NCBI RefSeq assembly: GCF_000334455.1
Contig: NZ_BANX01000020.1
Coordinates: 181,972 to 245,971, forward strand
Direction: 5' to 3'
Origin: Gordonia soli NBRC 108243
GTDB taxonomy: Bacteria; Actinomycetota; Actinomycetes; Mycobacteriales; Mycobacteriaceae
DNA: 64,000 nt
Shown here: piece after piece, positions 54,732-63,970 of the stretch
Layout: every line of letters begins with the position of its first letter
How positions within the stretch are numbered: position 1 is the stretch's first letter
Notes under the pieces: generated by a model
Databases searched by the model: none
What the model was told of the DNA's origin: nothing
What the model saw: the letters and a program-made list of their open reading frames with translations, nothing else
Program-made: the position numbers and the translations under genes

Positions 54732-55958
54732 TCAGACGCTCGGCACCTTCAGGATGAGGGCGTCACCCTGACCGCCGGCACCACACAGTGCGGCCACTCC
54801 GGTGCCACCGCCCCGTCGCTTGAGCTCGAGGGCCAGATGCAGGGCGATCCGGGCGCCGGACGTCCCGATCGGATGGCCGACGGCGATGGCGCCGCCGTTG
54901 ACGTTGACGATCTCCGGATCGATGCCGAGCTTTGCGGTCGACGCCAGGCCCACGGCCGCGAACGCCTCGTTGATCTCCACCAGGTCGAGATCGGAGACCG
55001 AGATCCCCTCACGTGCGACCGCCTTCTCGATGGCGTTGGCCGGCTGGGCCTGCAGCGACGAGTCCGGACCGGCGACCACGCCGTGTGCACCGATCTCGGC
55101 GAGCCACTCGACTCCGAGTTCCTCGGCCTTGGCCTTGCTCATCACGACCACGGCGGCGGCGCCGTCCGAGATCTGCGACGAGTTGCCCGCGGTGATGGTG
55201 CCGTCCTTGCGGAAAGCCGGACGCAGACCGGCGAGCGACCCGGCGGTCGTGTCGGGGCGGACACCCTCGTCGGTGGCGAACTCGATCGGGTCGCCCTTGC
55301 GCTGCGGGATGCTGACCGGCACGACCTCGTCGGCGAACAGTCCGTTCTTCCATGCCGCCGCGGCGAGCTGATGACTACGCGCGGCGAACTCGTCCTGCTG
55401 CTCGCGGGTGAAGCCGCGGGTGACGTCTCCGGTGGTGTCGGCGACGTCGTTGCCCTGCTCGGTCAATGCGCCCATCGGCTGATCGGTGAAGGCATCGAAG
55501 AGTCCGTCGAACGCGAGGTGGTCGACGAGTTCGGTGTTGCCGTACTTGAAGCCGCCACGGCTGCCGGGCAGCAGGTGCGGCGCCTGGGTCATCGACTCCT
55601 GTCCGCCGGCGACGACGACGTCGAACTCGCCGGCGCGGATGAGCTGGTCGGCGAGCGCGATCGCGTCGACACCCGACAGGCACATCTTGTTGATCGTCAG
55701 CGTCGGCACGTCCCAGCCGATACCGGCCTTCACGGCCGCCTGGCGAGCGGGCATCTGACCCGCACCTGCGGTGAGGACCTGACCGAGGATGACGTACTCG
55801 ACCGCGCTGGCGGGGACACCGGATCGCTCGAGCGCACCCTTGATGGCGACGGCGCCGAGATCGACGGCACTGAAGTCCTTCAGCGAGCCGAGCAGGCGGC
55901 CGAAGGGGGTGCGCGCCCCGGCGACGATGACCGAGGTAGTGGCGGACGACGAGGACAT
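54732..55958 (-). CDS. Acetyl-CoA C-acetyltransferase (thiolase, FadA4-like)
   Basis: Condenses or cleaves acetoacetyl-CoA. The 408-residue protein has the nucleophile Cys in [11 protein letters not shown] (near 94), [10 protein letters not shown] with the second active His, and the C-terminal CGAGGQGDA cysteine. ATG at 55958 has GTTGGAGG upstream. Divergent from the methylmalonyl-CoA epimerase gene, as Rv1323 is beside Rv1322A. Confidence 0.95.
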   Translation of the reverse strand: MSSSSATTSVIVAGARTPFGRLLGSLKDFSAVDLGAVAIKGALERSGVPASAVEYVILGQVLTAGAGQMPARQAAVKAGIGWDVPTLTINKMCLSGVDAIALADQLIRAGEFDVVVAGGQESMTQAPHLLPGSRGGFKYGNTELVDHLAFDGLFDAFTDQPMGALTEQGNDVADTTGDVTRGFTREQQDEFAARSHQLAAAAWKNGLFADEVVPVSIPQRKGDPIEFATDEGVRPDTTAGSLAGLRPAFRKDGTITAGNSSQISDGAAAVVVMSKAKAEELGVEWLAEIGAHGVVAGPDSSLQAQPANAIEKAVAREGISVSDLDLVEINEAFAAVGLASTAKLGIDPEIVNVNGGAIAVGHPIGTSGARIALHLALELKRRGGGTGVAALCGAGGQGDALILKVPSV

Positions 55959-56038
55959 GGGACCTCCAACAGGCGGTGGATCGGTGGCCCGAGCGAGTGT
56001 TCGGGCGGTGCGCTTGCACACGCACGGAACCCCAACGC

Positions 56039-56044
56039 TACCGT
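56039..56044 (+). promoter_or_regulatory. -10 element of epimerase gene (leaderless)
   Basis: TACCGT, six bases before the ATG at 56051. Confidence 0.6.
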
Positions 56045-56050
56045 TAGCCC

Positions 56051-56548
56051 ATGAGCGACTCAGCAACGGATCCGCAGTCCTCCCCCGCGGCCACCGCCGT
56101 CATCGCCGACCTGGTCGTCGCGATCGACCACGTCGGCATCGCGGTACCGGACCTCGACGCCGCGAAGCAGTGGTACTACGACCATCTCGGTTTCGTCACC
56201 CTCCACGAAGAGGTGAACGACGAACAGGGCGTCCGCGAGGCGATGGTCGGCGCCCGCGAGACCGCCGACGCCGGCGGTGCGGTCATCCAACTGCTCGCGC
56301 CGCTGACCGACGAGTCGACCATCGCCAAGTTCCTCGATCGCAACGGTCCCGGGCTGCAGCAACTCGCAGTGCGCGTGACCGATGTCGACGCCGTCACCGA
56401 ACTTCTCACCGCCGCCGGTGTACGCGTCCTGTACCCCGAGGCACGGCGTGGCACGGCCGACTCTCGGATCAATTTCGTCCACCCGAAGGACGCGGGCGGG
56501 GTGCTGCTCGAACTCGTCGAGCCGGCAGGCACCGCCGCACCGCACTGA
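56051..56548 (+). CDS. mce: Methylmalonyl-CoA epimerase
   Basis: Interconverts R- and S-methylmalonyl-CoA in propionate use. The 165-residue vicinal-oxygen-chelate protein has [32 protein letters not shown] and [18 protein letters not shown], with the metal His and Glu residues in place. No Shine-Dalgarno; TACCGT six bases upstream suggests a leaderless message. It is 51 bp before the coiled-coil gene, which has its own -10 element. Confidence 0.93.
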   Translation: MSDSATDPQSSPAATAVIADLVVAIDHVGIAVPDLDAAKQWYYDHLGFVTLHEEVNDEQGVREAMVGARETADAGGAVIQLLAPLTDESTIAKFLDRNGPGLQQLAVRVTDVDAVTELLTAAGVRVLYPEARRGTADSRINFVHPKDAGGVLLELVEPAGTAAPH

Positions 56549-56586
56549 CCACGGGATCCGACCGATCATCAGGCGCTGACCTCAGT

Positions 56587-56592
56587 TAGACT
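56587..56592 (+). promoter_or_regulatory. -10 element of coiled-coil gene (leaderless)
   Basis: TAGACT, seven bases before the ATG at 56600. Confidence 0.6.
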
Positions 56593-56599
56593 GGCGCCC

Positions 56600-57757
56600 A
56601 TGTCAGCTCCCGCACCGAGGCCCCTACCCTTTGCCATCGTGATGCGCGGTTACGACCGCGACCAGGTCGCCGATCGACTCCAGCGGATCGACGCTGAGTT
56701 GCGGGTGCTGGCCGCCGACCGCGACGCTGCCACCGCGAATGCGCACGAGCTCGCAACACATTTGGAGGAGGCCCGGGAAGAGGCCGAGGAACTCCGCCGC
56801 GAGGTCGACAAACTGTCGGTGCCGCCGAGTACCGCACAGGGTATGAGTGATCGTCTCGGACGCATGCTGCAGTTGGCCGCGGATGAGGCGTCGGAGATCC
56901 GCGCCGAAGCCACCGCCGAGGCCGACGAGGTCCTCTCGGTCGCCCGGCAGGAGGCCGCCACCCTGCGAGACGACGCCGAGGCCGTCGCCGACCGGACCCG
57001 TACCGACGCCAAGGGCAAGGCAGACAAGCTCGTCTCCGATGCCGAGGCACGCGCCCGCGACGCGCGCGAGAAGGCCGACGCACTCGAGGCACAGGCCAAG
57101 CGCGACGCCGCCGAGGCCGCCCGGCTCATCACCGAGCGCAAGGCCGCGATGGAGGCCGAGCACAACGAGACCATGGCCGCCGCCCGCGAAGAGGCCCGAC
57201 GGATCGTCACGAAGGCCAAGGGCGAGGCTGCGGAGCTCGAACTCCAGAGCACCAGGGCGCGTCAGGCCGAGCGCGAGCGTCACGATGCCGAGCTGGCCAG
57301 CCAGCGCGATCGCGCCCGCCACGAGGCGACCCGCATGAAGGAGACCGCGCAGGAGATCGCGACCGAGCGTCTCGCCCGCTCACGTGAGCTCGCCGGCAAG
57401 GCCGACACCGCTCGCAAGCAGGTGGTCGAGCACCTCAACAAGGTGCGCAACCAGCTCGCGCAGATCCCGGAGCAGCTCACCGCTCCCGACGACGAAGACC
57501 TCGCGGGTCTCACCGACCTCGACGACGTCGAGTTGCTCAACCGCGCCTTGTCGTCGCAGTCGCAGATCAAGCGCGCGCCGAACGCCAAGGCCTCCAAACA
57601 CTCCTCGCAGGCGTCGGGCGGATCCTCGAAGTCCGGGTCGCACCAGCCGGGCACGCAAAAGACGACCAACCAGAAGTCCGGCTCGCAGGGGTCGAACACG
57701 TCGCGCTCGTCGGATCAGAGCACCAAGGACGTCGCGACCCACGAACCGGCCAACTGA
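56600..57757 (+). CDS. DivIVA-like coiled-coil protein
   Basis: The 385-residue protein has an N-terminal DivIVA/GpsB-like motif (FAIVMRGYDRDQVADRLQRID), a long charged coiled coil rich in Ala/Glu/Arg (about 30-285) and a disordered, Ser/Gln/Lys-rich tail. DivIVA-type proteins mark curved membranes or scaffold polar growth; Streptomyces Scy/FilP are comparable. The exact role is inferred. TAGACT seven bases before ATG suggests a leaderless mRNA. Convergent with nucS. Confidence 0.83.
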   Translation: MSAPAPRPLPFAIVMRGYDRDQVADRLQRIDAELRVLAADRDAATANAHELATHLEEAREEAEELRREVDKLSVPPSTAQGMSDRLGRMLQLAADEASEIRAEATAEADEVLSVARQEAATLRDDAEAVADRTRTDAKGKADKLVSDAEARARDAREKADALEAQAKRDAAEAARLITERKAAMEAEHNETMAAAREEARRIVTKAKGEAAELELQSTRARQAERERHDAELASQRDRARHEATRMKETAQEIATERLARSRELAGKADTARKQVVEHLNKVRNQLAQIPEQLTAPDDEDLAGLTDLDDVELLNRALSSQSQIKRAPNAKASKHSSQASGGSSKSGSHQPGTQKTTNQKSGSQGSNTSRSSDQSTKDVATHEPAN

Positions 57758-57763
57758 GCCCTC

Positions 57764-57797
57764 GATCCGGATCGCCGCTCGACGGTCGGTCCGGATC
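57764..57797. terminator. Possible bidirectional hairpin between coiled-coil gene and nucS
   Basis: GATCCGG (57764-57770) pairs with CCGGATC (57791-57797), with partial inner pairing CGCCG/CGGTCG. Lies in the 95-bp convergent gap. Confidence 0.4.
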
Positions 57798-57852
57798 AGC
57801 TCGCGCGATGATCGCCGGCGTCGCATCCTTCACCGGATCGACGCCGTGCCAC

Positions 57853-58536
57853 TCAGAACAGCCGGAACTCGGTGCTCTCCGCACCGCGCAGCGCATCGTA
57901 ATCCAGTACGAGACAGCGGATTCCCCGGTCCTCGGCGAGGGTGCGAGCCTGCGGTTTGATCTGCTGGGCCGCGAACACCCCGCTCACCGGCGCCAGCAGC
58001 GGGTCCCGGTTGAGGAGCTCCAGGTACCGCGTGAGTTGTTCGACACCGTCGATCTCACCCCGACGCTTGATCTCGACTGCGACGGTCGCCCCACCCCCGT
58101 CCCGGCACAACAGGTCGACCGGACCGATCGCCGTCATGTACTCCCGTCGGATCAGGGTGTGCCCGATGCCGAGCGTCTCCACGTGCTCGGCGAGCAGTTC
58201 CTGCAGATGCGCTTCGACACCATCCTTGACCAGCCCTGGGTCGATGCCCAGTTCGTGGCTGGAGTCGTGCTCGATCGACGCGATGGTGATCCGCAGTTCC
58301 TCGCCGGCCTTGTTGGTCACCACCCAGTACGCCTGCGCCTCGACACCCTCGGGTGCCTCGGCCTCGGTCAACCAGCAGGGCGGACTCATCCAGTTCAGCG
58401 GCTTGTACGCCCGATCGTCGGCATGGACGCTGACCGACCCGTCCGACTTGATCAGCAGCAATCGGCGGGCCATCGGCAGGTGGGCCGTCAACCTGCCGAC
58501 GTAATCGACCTGACACTCCGCGACAACAAGACGCAC
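57853..58536 (-). CDS. nucS: Mismatch-specific endonuclease NucS/EndoMS
   Basis: Cuts both strands at mismatches and replaces MutS/MutL in actinobacteria. The 227-residue protein has an N-terminal DNA-binding domain with NWMSPPCWL, and a RecB-like nuclease with Asp141 (VDLLCRD), Glu155 and Lys157 (VEIKRR). The tail EFRLF fits a sliding-clamp-binding peptide. GTG at 58536 has TAGGCT seven bases upstream, suggesting a leaderless message. It lies near Rv1321 in M. tuberculosis order. Confidence 0.95.
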   Translation of the reverse strand: MRLVVAECQVDYVGRLTAHLPMARRLLLIKSDGSVSVHADDRAYKPLNWMSPPCWLTEAEAPEGVEAQAYWVVTNKAGEELRITIASIEHDSSHELGIDPGLVKDGVEAHLQELLAEHVETLGIGHTLIRREYMTAIGPVDLLCRDGGGATVAVEIKRRGEIDGVEQLTRYLELLNRDPLLAPVSGVFAAQQIKPQARTLAEDRGIRCLVLDYDALRGAESTEFRLF

Positions 58537-58543
58537 AGAGGTC

Positions 58544-58549
58544 AGCCTA
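58544..58549 (-). promoter_or_regulatory. -10 element of nucS (leaderless)
   Basis: TAGGCT on the minus strand, seven bases before the GTG at 58536. It lies between nucS and the glutaminase stop, so nucS has its own promoter. Confidence 0.6.
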
Positions 58550-58569
58550 GAGGTTCGGCGGCGTCGGCG

Positions 58570-60015
58570 TCAGGCGGGTCCCGGCTCGATCAGTCGCGAC
58601 TTCACCAGGAACTCCTCGGCGTCGAGGACCGCCTCGCTCATCGACGAATGCACATGCGGCAGAGCCGGATCCAGACGACCGACCCCATACGGGATGCCCA
58701 TGTCGGTGGCCGGCCCGTCGTCGCGATACCGATCGATGCTGGCCCGCACCACCCCGTCGGGGTCGACGACCAGGGATCGCCGTCCCCCCTCGTCCAGGAC
58801 GTGCTTGAACCCGAGCACCATGTTGCGGGCCACCGGGTCGACGATGTCGACGCGCGAGATCTCCAGAATCGCGACGTCGAAGCGGTCCACGTCGGCCTCG
58901 AGCCGGCGCACCGCGCTCTCCGCACCGGCGAAGGTGAGGTCGCCCTGAAGCTCATAGACACGGACGCGGTCCCGGCACGTCTTCAGGAACACGCGTTCCC
59001 GGTCGACCCACTCGGGACTCACCTCGATGTCGCCGAGGTCGTAGACGGCGCGGATGGTGGTGCGACTCTCGCGCGCGACGTTGAACATGTGCAGCCCGAG
59101 ATCGGTGGACAGGTGCCGACACGTGTCGACACCGCGCACGCTGTTGCCGTGTTCGTCGAGGAGCGGCGAGTACACGCCGATGCCGAGTTGCCCGGGCAGG
59201 ATCGCGAGGATGCCTCCACCGACACCGCTCTTGGCCGGCAACCCCACCCTGGTCACCCAGTCGCCCGCACCGTCGTACATACCGCAGGTGGTCATCACCG
59301 ACAGCACGCGTTGCGCCACCGCCTGGTCGAGGACCCGTCGCCCGGTACGCGGGTTGACCCCGCCGTTGGCGATGGTGCACCCGATGACGGCGAGGTCGTC
59401 GGTGGTGACCTGGAGCGAACACTGCCGGAAGTAGAGGTCGATCGCGGCGTCCGGATCCGTCTGCAGCGCCCCGAAACTGACGAGCATGTACGCGATGGCC
59501 CGATTGCGCGCGCCGGTCGCACTCTCCGACGCGTACACCCGCTCGTCGAGTCCGAGCCGTCGGCCGGCACATGCCGAGTAGAACTCGACGACGTCGGCGA
59601 AGGCCGCATCCACCGTGTCGGACGAGACCGTCGGCTCCTGCGGCAGCAACATCGACGCCGCCAGGATGGCGCCCGCATTGATCATCGGATTCTTCGGACG
59701 GCGGCGCTGGTCGACGCTGATCTCGTTGAACGCCTCCCCCGACGGCTCGACGCCGATCGCCGCATCGATGGTGGCGAATCCCCGTCGTCCGAGTGCCAAC
59801 GCATACGTGAGCGGCTTGGAGATGGACTGGATCGTGAAGGCCGCCGCGCTGTCGCCGTGCGAGTAGACGTGCCCGTCGTGGACGCACATCGACAGACCGA
59901 ACCCGCCGGGGTCGACGGCGGCAAGCTCCGGGATGTAGTCGGCGACCGCACCGGTGAGGTGCGCCTGGCAGTCCAGCATGATGCGGCCGAGGTAGCCGTC
60001 GACGAGGGAGATCAC
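58570..60015 (-). CDS. glsA: Glutaminase with C-terminal STAS domain
   Basis: Hydrolyses glutamine to glutamate and ammonia; serine-dependent beta-lactamase fold. The 481-residue protein has Ser64-x-x-Lys67 (SISK), ENEISVD-like FNEISVD, KNPMINAGAI and AKSGVGGGI, then a STAS domain (about 335-440) with VAILEISRVDIVD. The STAS domain may bind a regulatory partner or nucleotide. GTG at 60015 has no clear Shine-Dalgarno but TAGATT six bases upstream. Thirty-three bases separate its stop from nucS. Confidence 0.93.
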   Translation of the reverse strand: MISLVDGYLGRIMLDCQAHLTGAVADYIPELAAVDPGGFGLSMCVHDGHVYSHGDSAAAFTIQSISKPLTYALALGRRGFATIDAAIGVEPSGEAFNEISVDQRRRPKNPMINAGAILAASMLLPQEPTVSSDTVDAAFADVVEFYSACAGRRLGLDERVYASESATGARNRAIAYMLVSFGALQTDPDAAIDLYFRQCSLQVTTDDLAVIGCTIANGGVNPRTGRRVLDQAVAQRVLSVMTTCGMYDGAGDWVTRVGLPAKSGVGGGILAILPGQLGIGVYSPLLDEHGNSVRGVDTCRHLSTDLGLHMFNVARESRTTIRAVYDLGDIEVSPEWVDRERVFLKTCRDRVRVYELQGDLTFAGAESAVRRLEADVDRFDVAILEISRVDIVDPVARNMVLGFKHVLDEGGRRSLVVDPDGVVRASIDRYRDDGPATDMGIPYGVGRLDPALPHVHSSMSEAVLDAEEFLVKSRLIEPGPA

Positions 60016-60021
60016 CCGCTC

Positions 60022-60027
60022 AATCTA
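60022..60027 (-). promoter_or_regulatory. -10 element of glutaminase gene (leaderless)
   Basis: TAGATT on the minus strand, six bases before the GTG at 60015. Confidence 0.6.
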
Positions 60028-60084
60028 GCTGTCGTCACCACCAGTCCGGACGGGGTCGATCACCCGACGGCACGCTCGGGTCGA

Positions 60085-61347
60085 TCACCCGACAGCACGC
60101 CGGACGGTGACCTCCACGGCGTCGGCGAAGCGGTACGGGTTGGCGTCCAGTAAACCGCTGGCATGTTTGCGCAGCCGGGACATCTCGGCACGGATCGTGA
60201 TGGTCCGGTCCTCGACCCCGAACAGGTCCGCCGACATCTGCGCGGCGCTGCGCCCGGATCGGTGCTGGGCGAGCAGATCGAGGATCTGGGCGTGCCGCGG
60301 CGATGGATGGAAGGACCATCCGCCTGCTCCACCGGAGACGGTCACGACCGGCCGCGCGGAGTCGCGGAGATCGAGTTCGACCGAGGTCGGCCGACGTCCG
60401 TCGGGATCCGCGATGCGGACCAACCAGCCACCGGGGAGCGGATCGATGTCGCACTCGCCGAGCGGCCCCACCACGAACCGCCCCGGCGTGGTGCGACCGG
60501 GAAGGCGGATCCGGGTCTGCGGCGGGATCGCGTCCAACGCCGCCACCCAGCCGTCGTTGTCCACCGCGAGGGCCGGACCGGCGGCGCGCGCGAGGATCGG
60601 TGCCGCGATCGAGCGCAGGTGGTCGAGGCTCTCGCGGTGCTGATCGCGGAGGCGGGCCTCGGCCAGCTTGGCGACGGCGTCGACCAGCGCCACCATGGTC
60701 GGGTGGATCGTGGCCGCCGGCCCGCTGACGTCGACGACCCCCAACACCGAGCCGGTCCGCGGGTCGCGGATCGGCGCACCCGCACACGTCCATGCGTGAT
60801 GCGTCCGGACGAAGTGTTCTGCCGAGAAGACCTGGACCGCCCGACCGAACATCAATGCCGTCCCGATCGCATTGGTCCCGACAGCGTCCTCGGCCCAGTC
60901 GGCGCCCTCGATGAATCCGAGTCGGTCGGCGCGGGTCAGCACGCGACCCGAGCCGCTACGCCACAGCACTCGACCTCGATGGTCGGCGACCACCAGGACG
61001 TTGTCGCCGTCGGCGATCACCGCGTCCAGACCACGGGTGAGTTCCGGCAGCACCCCGGCAAGTCCCGACTCATGTCGACTGATCTCCAGCTCGGACACCT
61101 CGAGCGCGCCGTGCCCGCCGCCGGCGTCCGGATCGACACCCGCGGTGGCAGCCCGCTCCCAGGACTCGCTGATCACCGGTCGTGGGCGCGCAGGCAGCTT
61201 TGCCCCGGTCATCGCGGCGTCGTAGACCGCACTCAAGACCTGCGCGAACTGCCGCGGATCATCGCCCGCGCCTACGGCCGGCTCGGGACCACATGTGTCG
61301 GCCCGAGCCTGATCGGTGCGGGTTGCGGTGTCGACAGGAGTTCTCAT
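60085..61347 (-). CDS. GAF-domain transcriptional regulator (AcoR-like sensor, no AAA)
   Basis: The 420-residue protein has an AcoR-type N-terminal sensory region with a GAF domain (about 80-245): GFIEGADWAEDAVGTNAIGTAL and HAWTCAGAPIRDPRTGSVLGVVDVSGP. No sigma-54 AAA domain follows; instead the C terminus has a winged-helix-like segment (HPSPRHAQILDLLAQHRSGRSAAQMSADLFG). Such truncated AcoR-like proteins in actinobacteria often control divergent oxidoreductase genes, which fits the monooxygenase opposite. Ligand is unknown. Confidence 0.83.
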   Translation of the reverse strand: MRTPVDTATRTDQARADTCGPEPAVGAGDDPRQFAQVLSAVYDAAMTGAKLPARPRPVISESWERAATAGVDPDAGGGHGALEVSELEISRHESGLAGVLPELTRGLDAVIADGDNVLVVADHRGRVLWRSGSGRVLTRADRLGFIEGADWAEDAVGTNAIGTALMFGRAVQVFSAEHFVRTHHAWTCAGAPIRDPRTGSVLGVVDVSGPAATIHPTMVALVDAVAKLAEARLRDQHRESLDHLRSIAAPILARAAGPALAVDNDGWVAALDAIPPQTRIRLPGRTTPGRFVVGPLGECDIDPLPGGWLVRIADPDGRRPTSVELDLRDSARPVVTVSGGAGGWSFHPSPRHAQILDLLAQHRSGRSAAQMSADLFGVEDRTITIRAEMSRLRKHASGLLDANPYRFADAVEVTVRRAVG

Positions 61348-61397
61348 CGGTTCCGATTGTGCTCCCGATCACACCCGCTCCGCAAAGTCGTCCCCCC

Positions 61398-61447
61398 GGT
61401 TGCACGGGGTTGCAACGGTTGCGAACGGCCCGCAACCCGATGCAACC
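61398..61447. promoter_or_regulatory. Array of five GGTTGCR half-sites upstream of monooxygenase
   Basis: Direct copies at 61398, 61408 and 61417 (GGTTGCA, GGTTGCA, GGTTGCG) and inverted copies at 61431 and 61441 (CGCAACC, TGCAACC), spaced 9-10 bp within each group. It lies 51 bp past the GAF regulator start and 77 bp before the monooxygenase ATG. Probable operator for the GAF regulator. Confidence 0.65.
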
Positions 61448-61523
61448 CTTGTCGCCACCTCGGCATCCCGGCTGTGCTGTGCATCACATCCCGCTGACAT
61501 CGCGACGGTCCGAGGAGGACACC

Positions 61524-63368
61524 ATGACGCAGACGCTCGAACCCGACACACACGAGGAAACCGCACCCGATCCCCAGACGAGGGTCGACGCGTGGCTCGC
61601 ACGGTTCGAGGGGGCCCTCGCCGACCGCGACGTGTCGCGCGCAGCCGGTCTGTTCGCGGTCGACTCCTATTGGCGCGACCTGGTGGCGTTCACCTGGAAC
61701 CTGACCACCGTGGAGGGCCGGGAACAGATCACCGACCTCTTGTCCGAGCGCCTGGTCGACACCGATCCCGCTCGGTTCCGCACCACCGAGACACCGACCG
61801 CCGACGGAGATGTCACCTCTGCCTTCATCGCGTTCGAGACGGCCACCGGACGAGGTGAGGGGCACCTGCGGATCCGCACAGATGGGGAGACCGGAGAAGA
61901 TCAGGGCTGGACGCTCCTCACCACGTTGCAGGAGCTCACCGGCCACGAAGAGCCGCGCGGCACCGGTCGCATCCTCGGGGCCGTCCACGGCTCCGACCCG
62001 GACCGACGTTCGTGGGCCGAGAAGAAGGCCGACGAAGACGCCTCACTCGGTCGGGACAACCAGCCGTACGTTCTCGTCGTCGGCGGCGGACAGGGCGGCA
62101 TCGCGCTCGGTGCCCGACTGCGGCAACTCGGCGTCCCCTCACTCGTCGTCGACCGTCAGGAACGCCCCGGCGACCAGTGGCGTAATCGCTACAAGTCCCT
62201 CTGCCTGCACGATCCCGTCTGGTACGACCACCTCCCGTACCTCCCTTTTCCCGACAACTGGCCGGTGTTCGCCCCGAAGGACAAGGTCGGCGACTGGCTG
62301 GAGTTCTACACCAAGGTCATGGAGGTGCCGTACTGGAGCAAGACGACCTGTGTGTCGGCCGAATACGACGAGGCCGCGGGCCGGTGGACCGTCGAGATCG
62401 ATCGTGACGGTGAACGACTCACCCTCACACCGACGCAACTGGTACTGGCGACCGGGATGTCGGGCAAGCCCAGTGTGCCGACGTTCGCCGGCCAGGACGT
62501 CTTCGCGGGCGACCAGCACCACTCCAGCAAGCACCCCGGCCCGGACGGCTACGTCGGCAAGAAGGTCGTGGTCATCGGGTCGAACAACTCGGCACACGAC
62601 ATCTGCAAGGCGTTGGTGGAGAACGGCATCGACACCACGATGGTGCAGCGATCGTCGACGCACATCGTCAAGTCCGAATCACTGATGGAGATCGGTCTCG
62701 GCGACCTCTACAGTGAGCGCGCCCTCGCGGCGGGAATGACCACGCACAAGGCCGATCTGACCTTCGCGTCCCTTCCGTATCGGATCATGCACCAATTCCA
62801 GATCCCCCTCTACGACCGCATCCGTGCACAGGACAAAGACTTCTACGATCGGCTCACCGCAGCCGGGTTCGATCTCGACTTCGGAGACGACGACAGTGGT
62901 CTGTTCATGAAGTACCTGCGCCGCGGGTCCGGGTACTACATCGACGTCGGCGCATCGGAACTCATCGCCGATGGGTCGATCGCACTCGAGCACGGTCAGG
63001 TCGATCATCTCACCGAGGACTCGGTGGTGCTGTCCGACGGCACCGTGTTGCCCGCCGACGTGGTGGTCTACGCGACCGGATACGGCTCGATGAACGGCTG
63101 GGCAGCCGACCTGATCGGACAAGACGTCGCCGACCGCGTCGGCAAGGTGTGGGGTCTCGGATCGGAGACCACGAAGGACCCCGGACCGTGGGAGGGAGAG
63201 CAGCGCAACATGTGGAAGCCGACCCAACAACCCGGTCTGTGGTTCCACGGCGGAAACCTCCACCAGTCCCGGCACTACTCGCTGTACCTGGCGTTACAGC
63301 TCAAGGCCCGCTTCGAAGGCATCGCCACCCCGGTCTACAACCTGGCCGAGGTCCACCACCTGTCGTGA
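61524..63368 (+). CDS. Flavin-containing monooxygenase with N-terminal SnoaL-like domain
   Basis: The 614-residue protein has an N-terminal NTF2/SnoaL-like domain (about 20-150), then a class B flavin monooxygenase: FAD loop VVGGGQGGIALGARL, an NADPH loop VVVIGSNNSAHDIC, and ATGYGS near the end. Related to YUCCA-like oxygenases acting on small organics; substrate unknown. ATG at 61524 has GAGGAGG six bases upstream. It is divergent from the GAF regulator across 176 bp, and a 17-bp stem terminator follows. Confidence 0.88.
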   Translation: MTQTLEPDTHEETAPDPQTRVDAWLARFEGALADRDVSRAAGLFAVDSYWRDLVAFTWNLTTVEGREQITDLLSERLVDTDPARFRTTETPTADGDVTSAFIAFETATGRGEGHLRIRTDGETGEDQGWTLLTTLQELTGHEEPRGTGRILGAVHGSDPDRRSWAEKKADEDASLGRDNQPYVLVVGGGQGGIALGARLRQLGVPSLVVDRQERPGDQWRNRYKSLCLHDPVWYDHLPYLPFPDNWPVFAPKDKVGDWLEFYTKVMEVPYWSKTTCVSAEYDEAAGRWTVEIDRDGERLTLTPTQLVLATGMSGKPSVPTFAGQDVFAGDQHHSSKHPGPDGYVGKKVVVIGSNNSAHDICKALVENGIDTTMVQRSSTHIVKSESLMEIGLGDLYSERALAAGMTTHKADLTFASLPYRIMHQFQIPLYDRIRAQDKDFYDRLTAAGFDLDFGDDDSGLFMKYLRRGSGYYIDVGASELIADGSIALEHGQVDHLTEDSVVLSDGTVLPADVVVYATGYGSMNGWAADLIGQDVADRVGKVWGLGSETTKDPGPWEGEQRNMWKPTQQPGLWFHGGNLHQSRHYSLYLALQLKARFEGIATPVYNLAEVHHLS

Positions 63369-63437
63369 CGAGTGGGACCGCAGGACCCTACGGCCGGCCT
63401 CGACCCCCAGACCGGTGATCTGGCGTCCTCCACAGAC

Positions 63438-63477
63438 TCGGCACCGACGCCCTGACGATCCAGGGCGTCGGTGCCGA
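63438..63477 (+). terminator. 17-bp perfect hairpin after monooxygenase
   Basis: TCGGCACCGACGCCCTG (63438-63454) pairs perfectly with 63461-63477 around a 6-nt loop, 69 bases beyond the stop. It may serve both convergent genes. Confidence 0.75.
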
Positions 63478-63544
63478 ATCCATGTGAGCGTCGAGCACGC
63501 TGCCAGGTGGACTCGGCGCACGATCAATTCTGTCGTGGGCGTCC

Positions 63545-63601
63545 GTCACGCCACTGTCATGGGGCGTGTGTCACGCCGCTGTCAGGGGCGTGAGTCACGC
63601 C
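63545..63601. repeat. Two 24-25-bp tandem units plus partial third
   Basis: GTCACGCCACTGTCATGG... at 63545 and GTCACGCCGCTGTCAGGG... at 63570 repeat with one-base length difference; a third GTCACGCC begins at 63594 inside the nitroreductase stop. Units also hold GGCGTG/CACGCC inverted parts. Confidence 0.6.
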
Positions 63602-63942
63602 GCGGCGACGAGTTCGATCGTCACCCAGATCCGTCCCTTGTCGTCGCGCGCAGCGACCGCGTGACCCGAGCGAGGACCTTCGGGCAGCGTGACGGTGACA
63701 TCGCCGCCGGCGCCCTCGAAGTTGCGCCACCAGTTCTTCTTGTCCGGAGCAGCCACCCCGACACGCAGGGACTCTCCGGTGCGGCTGTAGGACACCGGCA
63801 GCTCGAAGGTCTTGCCGGACTTTCGACCGGTGTAGCTGATGACGGTCATCCCCTTTCCGAGCAGGGGGCCGACGCCCGGCAGCCGTAACAGCGGAAAGAC
63901 GACGGTGTTCACGGCCTTGGCCACACGCTGAAAAGTGTTCAT
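63595..63942 (-). CDS. Deazaflavin (F420)-dependent nitroreductase-family protein (Ddn-like)
   Basis: The 115-residue split-barrel protein has the family motif ISYTGRKSGKTFELPV (about 35-50), then KKNWWRNFEGAGGDVTVTLPEG. F420H2-dependent quinone or nitro reductases (DUF385) share it. Cytosolic or membrane-associated via its first helix. ATG at 63942 starts the family N terminus. The substrate is not predicted. A terminator lies upstream at the window edge. Confidence 0.88.
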   Translation of the reverse strand: MNTFQRVAKAVNTVVFPLLRLPGVGPLLGKGMTVISYTGRKSGKTFELPVSYSRTGESLRVGVAAPDKKNWWRNFEGAGGDVTVTLPEGPRSGHAVAARDDKGRIWVTIELVAAA

Positions 63943-63970
63943 GGCTTCGAGGATACGACCGCAAACGCAG

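Noticed and set aside
57808..60153. A 781-codon plus-strand frame across nucS and glutaminase
   Set aside because: Shadow of two well-supported minus-strand genes; no recognisable domain.
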